Source: an uncultured Bacteroidales bacterium (GTDB lineage Bacteria; Bacteroidota; Bacteroidia; Bacteroidales; WCHB1-69). From it: 64,000 nucleotides of DNA. Position 1 is the stretch's first letter, and every line of letters starts with the position of its first letter. The stretch covers positions 1 through 64,000 of the forward strand of contig ONCM01000020.1 of assembly GCA_900316305.1 (NCBI GenBank), given 5' to 3'. Below the pieces are notes generated by a model that was not told where the DNA came from, searched no databases, and was given only the letters and a program-made list of their open reading frames with translations. Shown piece after piece: positions 30,201 through 45,200 of the stretch. The position numbers and the translations under genes were made by a program.

Positions 30201-33200
30201 TTCAGCGGTGCCGTTGAACGTATAGTCGGACTGATGATACAGCGGGTGGTTGATGGCCACGCTGTAACCGCTCACGCTGTGTTCCTCGCCATCATAGAAG
30301 ACGGAACTTTGCTCACCCGCAATGGTCACCACCACATCGTCCACCGGCATGATCTTCTGGTAACCGTCGGTCACGTTGAAGATCACGTTGCAGTTCGGAT
30401 TGAGGTTGGTGAACATATTGGCAGTAAGACCCATGTCGGTCTGGCCGTCAACATCCGTACCCTCCACCACATTTGTACGGGAAGCCGTAGCCGTGCCGTT
30501 GAAGGTGAAGTCATTGGCGGTGTAGTACGGCGAACTGTAGGTGGTGTCGAAGCCCGTCACCGTGTGCTGCTGGTTGTCGAACGTCAGCGTGCTCTGGTGA
30601 CCCGTGACCGTCACGACCACGTCAAGCGGGAGGATGGTCTGGAAACCGTCCGTCACGTTGAAGGTCACCGTGGCGAAGTTCGAGTTCGTATTGTGGAACT
30701 GCGAAGCGGCAAGACCCATGTTCGTGGTACCCACCTCTGTGCGGGCAGCCGCAGCCGTACCGTTGAACTCGTAATCGGCCACCGTATAGATCGACGGGGT
30801 GATCTCCACGTCGTAACCGCTCACGGCATGTTCCGTACGGTCATAGTTAACCGTATTGTTGTGACCGGTGATGGTCACGGTGGCGTTGATTTGGTTGATC
30901 GTCATATAACCGTCCGTCACGTTGAAGGTCACCGTGCCGAAGTTCGTATTCGTATTCTGGAACTGCGAAGCGGCAAGACCCATGTTTGTGGTACCGGCAT
31001 TGGTGCGGGTGGCCGTGCTGTCGCCACCGAAGGTGAAGCTCGTGGTCACATCGTACAGGTTTGCAGGATCGGCCGTGGCCAAGTAGCCTGTAATGGTGTG
31101 CGACTCTCCGTCGAAATCCACCGTGGCGTGGTTACCCACAATGGTCACCACCGCATTAATCGGATCGATGCGCATCCAGCCGTCCGTCACGTTGAAGGTC
31201 ACCGTGGCGAAGTTCGGGTTCGTATTAGCAAACTGATTAGCATTAAGACCCATGTTCGTGGTACCGGCAACGGTACGTTTCGCGGTATCCACACCACTGA
31301 AGGTGAAGTATTGCGCCTTGTAGAGCGGCGTGCTATACAACAGGTCGTAACCGGCGATTACATGCTCCTCACCGTCGTAGTCGGCTGTGCTGTTGTGACC
31401 AGTAACCGTCACCGTCACATCAATCGGGTTAATCGTCAGGTAACCGTCCGCATCCACGATGAAGGTCACCGTCTCAAAGTTCGGGCTGATGTTGGCGAAC
31501 TGGGCGGGAGCGAGGTTCATGTTCGTGGTACCGGCGTTCGTACGGGCAAGCGTGCTGTCACCCGTGAACTCGAAGTCGTTGCGGGTGTAGAGCGGCGTGC
31601 TGAAGGTCGTGTTGTAGCCTTTCACGACATGTTCTTCGCCGTCGAAGTTCAAGACATCGTAATGACCCGCAATGTTCACCGTCGCATTGATCTTGTTGAC
31701 CAACATGTAGCCGTCCTCAGCCACCACGAAGGTCACAGAAGCGATATTGTTCGGGGTCGGCCAAATGCTGACGAACTGGTCGGAAGCGAGTCCCATGTAC
31801 GTGGTACCGGCATCCGTACGTTTAGCCGTATCGCTGCCGTTGAAGGCGAAGTGATCCGTCGTGTAGAACGCATCGCTGAAGGTTACATCATAACCCGTCA
31901 CGACATGCTCGGTGCCCGTGTAGTTGGCCACGAGATGGTGACCGGTGATGGTGACCGTCACCTCAGCCGGGTTCACCGTCAAGATGCCGTTGTTCAGCAC
32001 CTGGTTATACTTGCAGGTCACATTCGTGTTACCGCGCATCACCAAGAGATCGCTCAAGACATTCTCCACCGTACCGGCATCCGTGATGGCACCCGTAACA
32101 ACGATGCTCACCTGGTCGCCCGTAGGCAGCGTCACAAACGTACCGCTGGCCACGCTGTCGCTGACCACCTGGTCACCGAACTGCACGCGGAAGCTGCGGT
32201 TTTCGTGTTCCTCCGTATCATACTCCCATTCACCGGAGTTGGCGGTCACCGTCAAAGTCTCCGCAATGGGCTGGATGGAGAAGTTCTTCTTATAATGACA
32301 TCTCTCAGTCGTGCCGGGGATATAGGGGAATATCTCGATGAGATGGTCATCGCCGTATGCCAGACCTTCAATCACCATCTGCGTTTCCGGTTCGATGACA
32401 TAGTTCACACCGTTCACAGAAGTCATATAGTCTTCCTGTTCACCATGGATCGTGAAATAGACCGCGCCGTCGGCAGGATTGAGGTAACAACCGGCATCCA
32501 CGCTGTCGATGGTGACGGCCACCACACCGGAGGCAGTCACATTCACCGTAGCCGTTGCCACATTACCGCAAGCATCCGCCACCGTGACGGTCACCGGCGT
32601 GTCATCCATAATCTCGGTGCCGGCGACAGGCATCTGCGTAACCGTAAGGGTGGTGCTGCAGTTGTCGGAAGCGTACTTCGCAATGGAATCGCAAACATTC
32701 GGCACATCGGAGTTACAATTGCTGTTGGGGATGGCCGCAAAGACAGTCGGATAGTTGGGAGTAATCACCGGACGCACCGTGTCGAGCACAGTAATCGTCT
32801 GGATGGAGTCGCTCTTGGAGATATTGCCGCTCGGGTCAACCACGCGCCACACACGTTGGATTGTGTAGGCACCGGCGCACTCGCCATTGGCCACCACATC
32901 GCGGTGTGAAATCGTGAACTCCGTAGCGCAGTTGTCTTCAATATTATCATTAGTAAGCATACCCGTAGTGGCCGCGGTGGTGTCCACCTCGCACTGGGCG
33001 TTTGCATAGAGCACCACATCCTCAGGTTTCATGTAGGTCGGGGCCACCGTGTCGTGGATGGTAAGAGCACCGCTGTAGGAGACCTCGCTGCACGGCACAT
33101 CGGTGCCGGGCAATGCCTGACCGTAAGCCTTGAAGAGGTAGTTCAAGACGGCCGGTGCATTCACATTCGGGTTACCGGAGATAGTCACCTGAGTCTCACT

Positions 33201-36200
33201 TCTGTATTCGTTCAGCTGCGTAGTTTCGTAAGTCACCATGCTTGCCGGCAGGTCGCCCGTCATCACCACACTGTCCGCATCGGCGAAGGTGAAGACGATC
33301 GGGTCGATGTCTGCATTCGGGCAGACCTCCTGCAGCATATTGGCAGCAGAATCCTTAACCGTCGGGTTGGGCAGGACTTGGATGTTGACATAACAGTTCT
33401 GCGTTCCGCCACCACATACGCGGTCATTCAGCGTGAAACGGATCGGCGTGACACCCACAGCGTAGGTATCCGCAATTCGGATATTGGTAACTCTCGGGGA
33501 GTTGGCGTTGGTACTCAATGTCGGCGGCACAAAGTCCACACCGATGGTAACCGTGCGGTAATCCTTGCCGGGATCAGCACACAGCACCGTATCCTGACAG
33601 TGGGTCCACTCCACATAGACCGGAGAGCTGACCTCAACGGTGTCGGTAGCCGTACAGCCATGGGCATCGGTGACCGTGACCACATCGTGACCATACCAGA
33701 TATGGTTAGGAACCGTATCCCAATAATCAACACCGTAGGTGGTCAGGTAACGAACGAGGCTGGTGTCGGAAACGCCGATGGCGCTGTCCGCCGGCACCGG
33801 AAGATTCGTGAAGTAGCCAGACTGCGTCTGTACTGCCGTAGGCTCACTGATCGTGTAGGTGTACAACGGCACACCGCCCGTGGCCTGCACACGGATCTCA
33901 CCGTCATGGCCACCGTAGCATTTCAGATTCTTATGAGAGGAGACGAGCTCGTTGACTTTCAACTTCGCAGGAACTTCCACCATCACCGTCACACGGTTGG
34001 TGACACCGCAAGGTGAAATAGCTCTGACCTCTATCGGCAGGTGCTGGATAGTGTCCACCTGCTCAATGTAGGTGTAACCGAACCAGCTGGGATCGTAATC
34101 CTGATCCCAAGAGATGGTACCACCTTTACCCAACGTACAGGCGGACTCTGCATTCACATCATTCAAAGAGACTTTCGGATAGGCGTATGCGCACTGACCG
34201 TTGATGTCAAACAGACGCTCCGCTGCAATCACATTATTCACAGGCAGTGTGGTGAACACCGGCGGAACCGTATCCTTCACCACCCACTTGTAGTGCCATT
34301 CAAACGTATGGCCCACACAGTCTTCGTAAGTGTAGGTGCAGACCACCGTATCGGTGCACTCGGTCCATTCCGACTCGGCCGGGGTGACCACCGGAGTGGT
34401 GCTCACCGGGTTGATGACATCCTGACAATCGTTCTTCACGACCGGCAGCTGGATGCTGCTGATGTCGATCTCCGAGTAGCAGGAGACCACACGCATTTGA
34501 TCCGCAGGTTTGGCGAAATCTTCAGGTTTCACCGATGCGATGAAGTACCACTGGTAATCCTCGCCGTTCACACGGTAATCGTAACGGTAAGTGAGCGTAC
34601 CACAACCTTCGTTGAAGGTGGACTGCGGGTAGTTGGTGTTCAAAGTAAAGTCGATATGTTTGTCACAGATGGTCACATCCGGCACCGGGACAACGAGGGT
34701 GTCCAGTTCGGAGCGACAGGTGTATTCGCGACGCACCGTGTCAAACGGGGTGAACGGTTCGGGAGTCACCGTATAGACATACTGCCACGGATAGACTTGA
34801 CCGTCGCAGGTGGTGTACAGGAAGGTGTAGGTCACCGTACCACTGTTGTCCTCCCCTACCGTGCTCATCGGGTTGGGGTTGCCCTCCCACGTCTCCGGGA
34901 AGGTCGGCATGACATTCATACGGCAGGCATCAGGCAAGCCACCAAGATGTTGGGGCATCTTGGCATCGCTCTCACAAGTCACCGAGCTAGAACCGTTGGC
35001 CGGCAAGGTCATGCCAGGAGTCAACACATGGTAGGTATATTCGTAAACCGTATCATTATTGCTGCCGTCCACATATCTATAGTGGAACACAACGGTACCG
35101 CCACAGCTCAAGTACGACGGGGTCGTCCAGAAATACGGGTATTCCGTACGGTAAGGAACCTCCTGACCACAACCGTCATACACATGGGCCGGCATTTTGG
35201 TGGAAGGAGACTGATGCGGTTGGTTCACCCAGATGTCGGCGTAACAGTTCACCGTGGTATCGGTGACAGCCGGCATCTCGATCGTGAAGTGGTTCGGGAT
35301 CTTGACGGTCACGGTACCGCTTGCACTGTTCGTACATACGCCGTCACTGTATTCCACCGTGAACGGATAGACTGCTGCGTATTCCGGATTAGCCATCGTC
35401 ACAAGGTGACGTTCGCTATAGGCGGTGTCCGGATAAGCATGCGTCGTACGGCCAATAGAATCACCTCTGAAATACCAGATCAACGTATCCAAATCAGCAT
35501 AGACATTGGCAATCTTGGCCGTCATGTAATAGCCATCCACCAAGGTGCCCGGACAAACCGTGTCGCTCTTCGGGGTGATGACCACCTGCGGACGCACCGT
35601 CGTGGTCACCGTCATCACGATGTTGGTATCGAAGGTACAGACACCGTTGTGGGCCGTCACATGGTAGGTCAAGTTCACGGGCACGTTGCCGGTGTTGTTC
35701 ACCAAGTTCGTGCCGTTGACCGTGTATTGCGGATAGTGGACAATATCTTCCGGAGAAGGTGCCGTACCGCTCACACCGTTGGCAACGCTCTGATCAGGAG
35801 CCGGCCAGGTGTAGTATGTCATACCCGGCGTGTTCGTCACCGGCGTGACGGAGAACTGGCCACCCGAGCAGATGGGCTTCGGTGCCGGAATATTGTCAAT
35901 CACCAAATTGTTATTCAAGGCGATGTCGAAGCTGTCGGTGTACATACAGCCCATAGCATCCATAATCTCCAGATGGTAGTGACCGACTTTGCGGCTGGAC
36001 ACCACCTTCGGGCTTACACCGGCCAGCGTATCGCGGAATTGCAGCTCCCCGTATTCCAGATCACCCAACAAACGATAGGAATAACCGTTGTCAACGAATG
36101 AGGTACCACCCGTCACCGTGATGGTGACCTGACCGTCGTTGTTGGCACAGGTGGCCGGCACCGTGGTGATCTCCACCATCATCTCATCGGGTTCGGCAAT

Positions 36201-39200
36201 TTCCACCTGCACCGATGCGGCACAACCGTTCTTGTCAACAGCCGAGATGGTGTTCGTACCGCCACCCAGACCATATAGACGCATGGAGTTCGTGTACACA
36301 TGTATCGAATCGGGTTCGTCACCATTGACAAAGAAGTGGTAAGGTTCAGTACCGCCTTGTGTAGGATAGTTGATCAGAACGCTACCGTCATGACCGCCAG
36401 GACAGGAGACCGGCGTTTCGGTGTTGTCCACAATCGTGAGGGAGAACTCATTCGGAATCATCACCGTCACCGCCACGCTGTCACGGTTGCCGTAAGCATC
36501 TTCCGCGACCACCCATACCGGTTTCGAAGCGGTAATGGAGGCGCCGGAGGCGATCGTTTGGACAATCTGTATATCTTCAGCAGGCGTGCAGTTATCACCC
36601 ACCGTGAACACTACACTATCAGCCAAGTTGGGCAGGATATAGGTACATGGAGCATCACCCGGCAATGCCAATACTGAGTTCTTGTTCGCTTCGATGGTCG
36701 GAGCCACCTCGTCCTTCACCGTGATGACGGTAGAGTCAGTGGTGGAACAACCCATAACGTTCTCTGTCACCGTCAGATACAAGGTGTAACGTTGGTCGTT
36801 TATCGTCGGGATGTTCGTGACTTGCTGTTGGTTGGTAGTACCGTTCATGGCGGTCGCGTGGTAGAAATTGCTCGTCCACTCATATCCGAACTGCGTAGCG
36901 GTGCCGCCGTTCGCATTCACGCGGGCAGTCACATACGTCTCGCCGGCGTTCGGACAGACCACGGCCACCGGATCGATGGTAACCATCGGCAACGGATAGA
37001 CATAGAGGGTCTTCTTAGCCGTGTCGATACAGCCATTACCATCGCGGACCATCACCGTGTAGGTGGTGGTGCTCGTCGGGTTGGCCGTCACCACCGCTTG
37101 GTTGGTGGACGACAGACCGGTGTTCGGGGTCCACGTGTAGAGGAACTCACCGGGATAGCCATTTTCAGCCGATGCGGTCATCACCGTGCTACTGCCGTTA
37201 CAGATGGTGTCCACGGCGGTGATGTGCACCTCCACAGGTTCGGGCTTGCGAACCGTGATCATCACGGTGTCACTGCTGTTACAACTGCCTTCCACCCAAA
37301 CTTTCACCTGCTTCTCAGGCTCGTTGGCACCCAAGAAGGTACCAGCCGGCACATCTTGCTTGATGGTGAACTGGTTCGACATGGTGCACGGGTCTTCCAC
37401 CGTCACGTAGCCGGCCATGCTCATCACCTCGTAATTACAGTTGTTGCGGTTGATCGGCAGCACCACGTCAAAGCCTTCATTCACCGCAATACGTGGTTTC
37501 GTGGTGTCGCTCACGATCATCATGGTGGAATCCTTCGCATAACATCCGTAAGCATCGAGCACCTCCACGCGGAGGAAGACGCTGTCGAGACAGATGGTCG
37601 GTACATTGGCGTTCACTGTATTGGAGGTAGCATCGGTGACCGTCGTCATCGGGTCAATCCAGGTGCCGCCAGACCAGTTATACGTATAGTTGGCCGTAGT
37701 AGCCGTCGTGATGTTGGCCGTCACCGCCTGGGTTTGCAGTGCCGGACAGACATTCGGCAACTCGGCAATCTTCACTGCCGGGTTCGGATGCACCGTGATG
37801 GTGATATTCTCCGTCACCGTTTCGCAGGTCGGATCCATCATCGTGCTGATCACCGCCACCGGAATCTCCAGGCTGGTGGTGTTCACCGTGCCGTACAACT
37901 TGGCGGTGTCGTCGCTGATGCGCTCGTAAACCAGTCCGTTGATGTTCTCCAACGCTGCCGGCAACTTGCCGTTTTCGCAGGTGATCAAAACCGTGTCGAT
38001 GGCATTGCCGACACAGACATCCTGTGCCTGCGGCGTCATCGTGATTTCCACCGCCGGGTTCACGTTGATGACACCCGACATCTCCTTGGTCGGACAGACC
38101 GGATCCGTCTGGTTGGAGACGGCACGCATCAAGAACGGGAAGGTACCCGTCTGATAGGTCAGACCGTCAATATCATTGTTGTAGTCGCCCATGGCCGTGT
38201 CGTGATGGAAGACCACATATTGCGGCAGACTACCCTCCAGCTGCAGCGAACCGTTCTCCACATGGAACTTGATGCTGTCGAGGGAGGTGCCGGCACAGAC
38301 GCTCTGGTGGAGCAGGGCAGGATTGTTGACCGTAAACACCACCTCGGGTCTCACCTTGATGGTGGAAACCGCGGTAGCCCAACAGCCGTGAGCATCGACA
38401 CCCGTCACCGTGACGGTGTAGGTGCCGGCCGTCACACCGTGGAAGGTGGCGTCACCGTAGTTCATCACCGTATCCAAATAGTCAACCGGAGCCCAAGTAT
38501 AGTTCTGTGCGCCGTTGGCCTTCAGTTGAGCCGTACCGCTCTCACAAACGGAGGCGTTGTTCACCACCACCGTGGGTATCGTGCGGTGTTTCAGCTCGAC
38601 CGTATTGGTCATAGAATAACAACCCGTGGTGTCGATGACCTTCACCTGATAGAAGCCCACTTCCGTCATATTCTCCAGCGTGGTCACATTCGGGGCCAGC
38701 GTGTCGATGACGGTGTTGTTGTGCGACCAAACGTAGGTGTAGTTGTCCTTCACCGGGGTAGCAGAGAGCGTTGTGGTCTGCTGTCCCGGACAGATGGTCA
38801 CGGAGGTGTTACCCTCGTTGAGATACACCGTGAACGGGTCGTAAGCGCCCACATAGCGCGTGGCCGATGTGGTACAGCCGTTGCCGTCGGTCACGGTCAC
38901 CGTATAGTTACCGGCCGCGCCGACCTTGATCTGGAAGGTGTCGGGATCACCCGCCACATTCCATACGTATTGATAGCTCTCCACATCGGGCACAGACAAC
39001 GTCACGCTATCCTCGCCGAAGCAGAGGGTTTCCTTATCAGAAGTGATGACCACCACCGGCAAGGTATCCACCACGATGTCGTAGAATCCCGTGGAGTTAC
39101 AGCCGGTGCTGTCGTTGCTCACCGTGACGGCAATGCGTTTCGGGCCGGCCGTGGTCCAACGCGCACTGGCCGTGCTGTTGGTATCGGAGCCCTCCACCAT

Positions 39201-42200
39201 ACCGTACTCGCCGCCAAGGGTCGTCCACTTGTAGTGGCAGTGCGGGTCAGTGGCATTCAGCGTCTCCGTAAATTCAAGCAGGTTGTCCTTACAGACTCTG
39301 TCCGCCTCGGCCACGATGTGCGTCGGGAAGCCCGGACGCACCTGCACCGTGCAACGGACCGTCACTGCGCAGTCGCCATCAGCATCGCGGGCATCGCGCA
39401 CGGTCAGGGTATAGACCGTCGTGTCGGCGGGCTGCACGTTCAGCACCGTGGCAGTGGTACCCACCACGCTGTCCTTGCGGGTGTCGCGCCATTCGTAAGC
39501 ATAGACCTCGCTACCGCCCGTCACAGATTCCACGCTGAGGGCAACCGTCGCGCCCTCGCAGATGTCGATGACAGAATCCACAGGCAGCACCACGATCGGC
39601 TCCACGTCTTCCACCACCACGTTGTTCAACGTGTTGGTCTGGCATGTGCCGTTCGCATTGGTCACATAGAGGCTGTAGGTGCCGGCAGCCAACTGGTTGT
39701 AGGTCTCGGTACCGGCAGAATTATGAGTAACGCTGGAAGCGTTACCTCCTATATAATATATATATGTATTGCTATCCGGCGTTACCGTCACTTCGATTTC
39801 GCCGTTGCTCTTTCCACTGCAGGTCACACCCGTCACGGAAGCCACTTGCAGCTGCATGACGGTCTGAGAGGAAATCACCCGGATGTCGTAGTTGGCGGTC
39901 ACCGAATTATCCCCGCGCTTCACCTGCACATTCGTCTTGGAGGCAGTGTTCACCTCCAACGCATCGCTGTAGGTATAGACACCGCCGATGGCGCTGCTGG
40001 TGATGACCTGACCGGTAATCTGGTCGTTGCCCACCAACGTGCTGTCCTGAGTCGTCACCTCATAGTGACCGGCAATCTCGGTGGTGATGGGACTGCCGTT
40101 CCAAGAAGCGCAATCCGTCACCTTGATGGTCACCGGACGACGGTTCACCGTCAGGGTGTATTGACAGGTGTTGGATTCGTACTGCTCGTGCGTGGCCTTC
40201 ACCGTCACCTGCGTGCTACCCACTTCGGTGCGGGTAGGAATGTCAGGGGAGAAGGACTGCCCGTCGATGCTGTAGCTCCAAGTGCATTGGTTGGTGATAT
40301 CCTCACCCGCGCTGGTCTTCACCGCCACCGTGTCGGCGATGCTGTGCGGCAGACCGGTGTAGATGATGCTGTCTTGGGAAGGTTCGGGACAGGTCAGCGT
40401 GATGACGCTCTGACGCACCTTGATGGTGTCGGCGACGGTCACGCTGTTACAAGCGGCCAGATTGGTCGTGTCCGTGATGGTGGCTGAAACCACCACCTTA
40501 CCCACTGCAATACCTTTGATCTTGACGCTCGTGTTCGTTCCCGCCACATTCTGCACGTAAGGATTGATCAGTGTTACCTCGCCGGCGGTGCTGCCCGCAT
40601 GGTTCTCGATGTGCCAGGTTACGACTTCGTTCACCTCCAACGGACGCACGCTCACGGCCGTGGTATCGTCCACTGCCACCGCTTCCGGATGGTTCATGAT
40701 GGTGATGGCCGGCAGGGTCTGCACCTTCACCGTGTCGGTGGCCGTGTTGCGGCAGCCCTTGGCGTCCGTGCCGGTGACCGTGTAGGCCGCCGTCGCCGCC
40801 GGGGAGACGCGCACCTCCGCGCCGCCCTGGCCGTTGCTCCAGACGTAGCTCTCCGCACCCGTGGCCGTCAGCACGGCCGTGTCGCCGAGACAGATGGTGG
40901 CGCCGCTCATCGCGACCGCCGGCAGCGGGTTCACCACCACCGTGTCGCGCAGCGTGTCCGTCACACAGCCCTTGGCGTCCTTAATAGATAATGTATAGGC
41001 GGTCGTCGCCTCCAACGTCTGGATGGGCGAGACCGAGAGGGTTGAATCGATGTCGTTGTTCCAACGATAGACGTACGGCGCGGTGCCGCCGCTCACATGG
41101 GCGGAGACCACCACGCTGCCGCCCGCGCAGATGGTGTCGGCGCTGAGACGCATGGCGACCTGCACGGCCGAAGGCTGCGCGATGGTCACGAAACCGTAGG
41201 TGACGCAGCCGTTGGCATCCGTCACCGTCACCGTGTAGCTGCCGGCGACGAGGTCCGTGGCCGTCTGACCGGTCTGCGCAAGGCCGTCGTTCCAAACGTA
41301 GGTGTAAGGCGCGGTGCCGTTGTTCACGGTCACCGTGGCGTCGGAGGTGCCGCCGTTACAGGCGATCTCCGTGGCCGTCACCGAGGAGACTATCGGGCGC
41401 ACGGGCACCGTCACGGTCACCGTGTAGTGGCTCGTCTGCCCGCACTTGTCGGTGAGCGTCACCGCCACGTCCGTGCTGGTGTTGAGGAAGGAACCTGCCT
41501 GCGGGACCTGCGCAAAAGTCATCTCCTCAGGAGCGGAACAGGTGGAGGAAGACTCGATTTTGTTGAGGAATTCCGTTCTCAGATCCGGAACCTGGAAGAT
41601 GCAGCGTGCGGGGTCGGAATCCGCAGGGATGCTCGCGACGGGGTTGTTCACCACTATCGTGTCGCCGTTCCTGCCGGTGACGGTGTAGGTGTAGGTCCAC
41701 GTGTCGGAAGACCCGTCGCAGGCGTTGAAGGTGTAGGTGTAGCGCACCTGGCCGGCACACGCGAACGGAGCGTTCGTCCAATTCGCGCCGTTGTCGGTGG
41801 AGTATTGCGTGGCCGTCAGCGCACCCGCGAGGGTGTTGCCGCAGCCGTCGATGACATTCGTGGGGGCGACCGGAGCCACTGCCTCCGCAAGGCAGGTGAC
41901 CTCGCTGGAGCCATACGTGCTTTCGGCGATGCTCCACGGGGCGATGCGCACATGCAGGAAGCCTTGTCCCTGCACGTCGCAGCCGTAGCCGTCCACGGCG
42001 GCGACGGAGAATCCGATGTCGCCATGGCAGGTGTCGGGCAGGGCGACGATGGCTTTATAGGTGTTGACGGGAGTGGCCGCAGCCGTCATGCTGCCGCTGC
42101 CGTAGCCGCCGTTGACCTGATAGGTCACATTGCTGACCGCGTTGTTGAAGGAGACCGCGATCTCCCGGTCGGAGCGGGCGCAGCCGGCATCCGGGGAGGT

Positions 42201-45200
42201 CACGGTGGCGACGGTGGGCGCGTCCGTGCGGTTCGGGCCGACGGTCACCGTCACCGTGAAAGGCTCTCCGATGCAGAGAATGCCCTTGTAGGGGGTCACC
42301 GTGTAGGTGTAAACCTGCTGCTGGTCGGTGGTGTTGGTGAGCGTACCGCTCACGGAGGGCATCATCTGGCCTGGCTCCGCGCCGGTGCAGCCCGCGCCGG
42401 TGGGCAGGCTCCACGAGTAGCGCACGCCGGGGGGACGGTTCTCCGGGAGGATGAACTCGCTGCCGCTGCAAACCGTCTTGGCGACATCCGCAAATGCGGG
42501 CACGGTCTCTTCAGGCTGGCCGATGACGACCATCGTATCGGCCACGGGGCAGCCCTTCTGGTCGGTGACATGGAGGGTCACGTTCTGGGCAAGAAGGTCG
42601 GTGACGGTGGTGGCAGCGGACCAGCTGTCGGTGGCGGGGTTATGTTCCCCGGCCAGCTCGCGGGTGCTGGACTGCGCGTCGATACCCGTGGAGCCGGTCC
42701 AGGTGAGGGTGTACTGCCCGTTGCCGCCGGTGACGCTCACCGCCACGCTACCCTGGCTGTTGCAGGTCTGCGGGGAGGGAGTGGCCGTGAAGGCCAGCGC
42801 GTCGGGCTCCAGCACGACTATGGTGCCGGTGTAGCGGCAGTTGAAGCGGCCGGTGCCGGTGTGGCTTTCCGGATGCGCCGCGTCGAAGACGGTGACCGTC
42901 CACTCGCCGGCCGTGATGGGTTGGTTGTCCGTGCCAGTGAAGGTGACGCTGCTGGCGGGACGTGCCAGCGTTTGCGAATAGGAGGCATCGCCCTTGGTGA
43001 TGGTCACCGTGTAGTCGCCGTCGCCGCCGCTGATGTTGCGGACGGTGACCTTGCCGTCAGTGAAGCCATGGCAGGAGACGCTGTCCTGCGACAGGGTGGC
43101 GGTGATGACCGGCTCCCAGCGGGCAACCAGCGTATGGTTCTCCGCCGTGGTGCACGAGGTGGTGTTCTCAATCTCGTCTCCAGTGCCGTTGATGAACCAG
43201 CCGCGGAAGACGTAGTTGAGGCTCGTGCAGTTCGGGGTGGGCAGGGTGCCGTAGGTGACGGTATCGCCGCCACGCACGTTGTATATCTCTTGATACTTGT
43301 GGTCGAAGAGGACCTTTGCAGAAGTGGTGTCCAACGTCACCGTGGCATCTGCCGGGGCGTTCGCATCGAAAGTGACGGTGTATTCGTTGGGGAGCCACTT
43401 GGCGTATATATCCACATCATAGTCGGCCAACCAAGTGCCGTTGAAATCCAACGCATTGCCTGTGCAAGCCTCGTTCATATACCATCCGCCGAAGGTGTAG
43501 CCCTCGCGGGTGACGTCGTTCAGGTTACAGCCCGTACAGGAAGAGAGGTAGTAGTTCATGGGATGATCGTACTTGACCTTGAACGTAGTGGGAGGTGTCA
43601 TGCAAGCGTTGCACGCACTCGGCAGTGTTCCGCCGTTGGCATGCACCTTTACCGTATAGTCGTTGGCAGTCCAACGGGCGGTGAGAGTGTGGGCATCCGC
43701 ACTGCGCAAAGGTGTGGCGTCATAAATCGGCTCGTCATTGTACCACCAACCGGCGAAGGTATAGCCGGTACGGGATATTGAGACATTATTTGTTAGATAA
43801 TGGGCATTACTATTCCCCGACATCGTACCATAACGGTTGGTTCTATAGTTAGAACCGTATTTGTACCAATAATATAAATCATACTGAGAGGGATTTACTG
43901 TTCCCCCATTCGCATCCAAGTGAACCGTCACCTGTAAATTTGTGTTTTTGCTCCACACGGCTTTAATGCTCTGGTCTCTTTCAACATCCCATATTTGAGT
44001 GGCGGGATCAAAATCAACCCAATTCCATTTATCATTTCCAATCCAATCTTGACCGGTCACTTTATATACCTGCCATTTCTTTGTAAAACCAGGACAGAAA
44101 ATGTCAGTATAAAGGTCGCAGCCGAGGCTGGCATTGAAAGTCTGCCCGAAAGTGGCGATGAAGGTGCTGTTCACCAATGCAGAACAGTTTACCGTGGCTT
44201 GGTGATCATCATCGCCTTGAGTGTAATCTTGCACTGTGCAAGTATAGGTCTTCGGGGTCCAGTGGGCGTAAAGATCTTCATTATCTAATTGTGTATATAT
44301 ATCATCGTCTTGTCTTTGGACTCCGCCAACAGGATCTGTCCACCAGCCCGCAAATTGATAACCTTCCCGTGATATTCCAAAATCATTTTCCCAATATCTT
44401 TGATTTGACACTTTAGTAGTCTTATACTTAGCCAAATAGCTGATAGCTACATAATATTGTGTAGTAGTATTACTGAAATATCCTCCATTCGAATGCACTG
44501 TGATATGATATGTACGTCGCTGCCATTTCGCATAAAGTGTATGGTCGTCTTCCGTTGTACATTTCGTGGATTCAGTGACTTTCGTGCCTGAACCGTCCGC
44601 GTTGGGATACCATCCCTTGAAGTCGTAGCCGGGACAGGTGGGATCAGCCGGCAGGACATAGTTGGCATCAAAGGTCTGCGTTTCAGAGGAACTGGGCGGT
44701 GTCACGGCAACTCCTTCCGGAGCGGCAGGCGCGTTTCCGTTGAAGGTCACAGTGCAGGTGTCCGCCGTCCACTTGGCATAAATCTCGTGGTCGGCCGGGA
44801 TCCTGCAAATGGTGGTGTCGGCCGCCTTATTCGTGCAGGCGACTTCTTTGAACCATCCATCGAACTTGTAGCCGTTGCAGGTGGGCGTGGGCAACTCGCC
44901 ATACGCCTGACTGAAGGTCACCGGCTTTGAAGCAGGCATCACCGTTGGGGTGGTGTTGTCGCTCTGCAAATTGAGGTTGTAGGTCAAGGTGTATTCATTC
45001 GGCTCCCACTGCGCGTACCAATTCAACTTCGCCTCCAATGTGTCGTTTTCCGTGCAGATGTGATTAGCCTCTATCAACACATTGTCCTGCGTCTTCCATC
45101 CTGTGAGATGGAAACCCTGACGTTCCGCATCGAAAAGCATCCATCCAGGGATAGACTTGTAGGCAGAGTCATAATCGATGTACACATTTTTCTGGGTTGG

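Noticed and set aside
16474..43781. Very long plus-strand ORFs (up to about 1300 codons) opposite the two giant genes
   Set aside because: The sense frame rarely uses TTA, CTA or TCA codons, which leaves the opposite frame open. The products are Arg/His/Val-rich and mirror the sense repeats.
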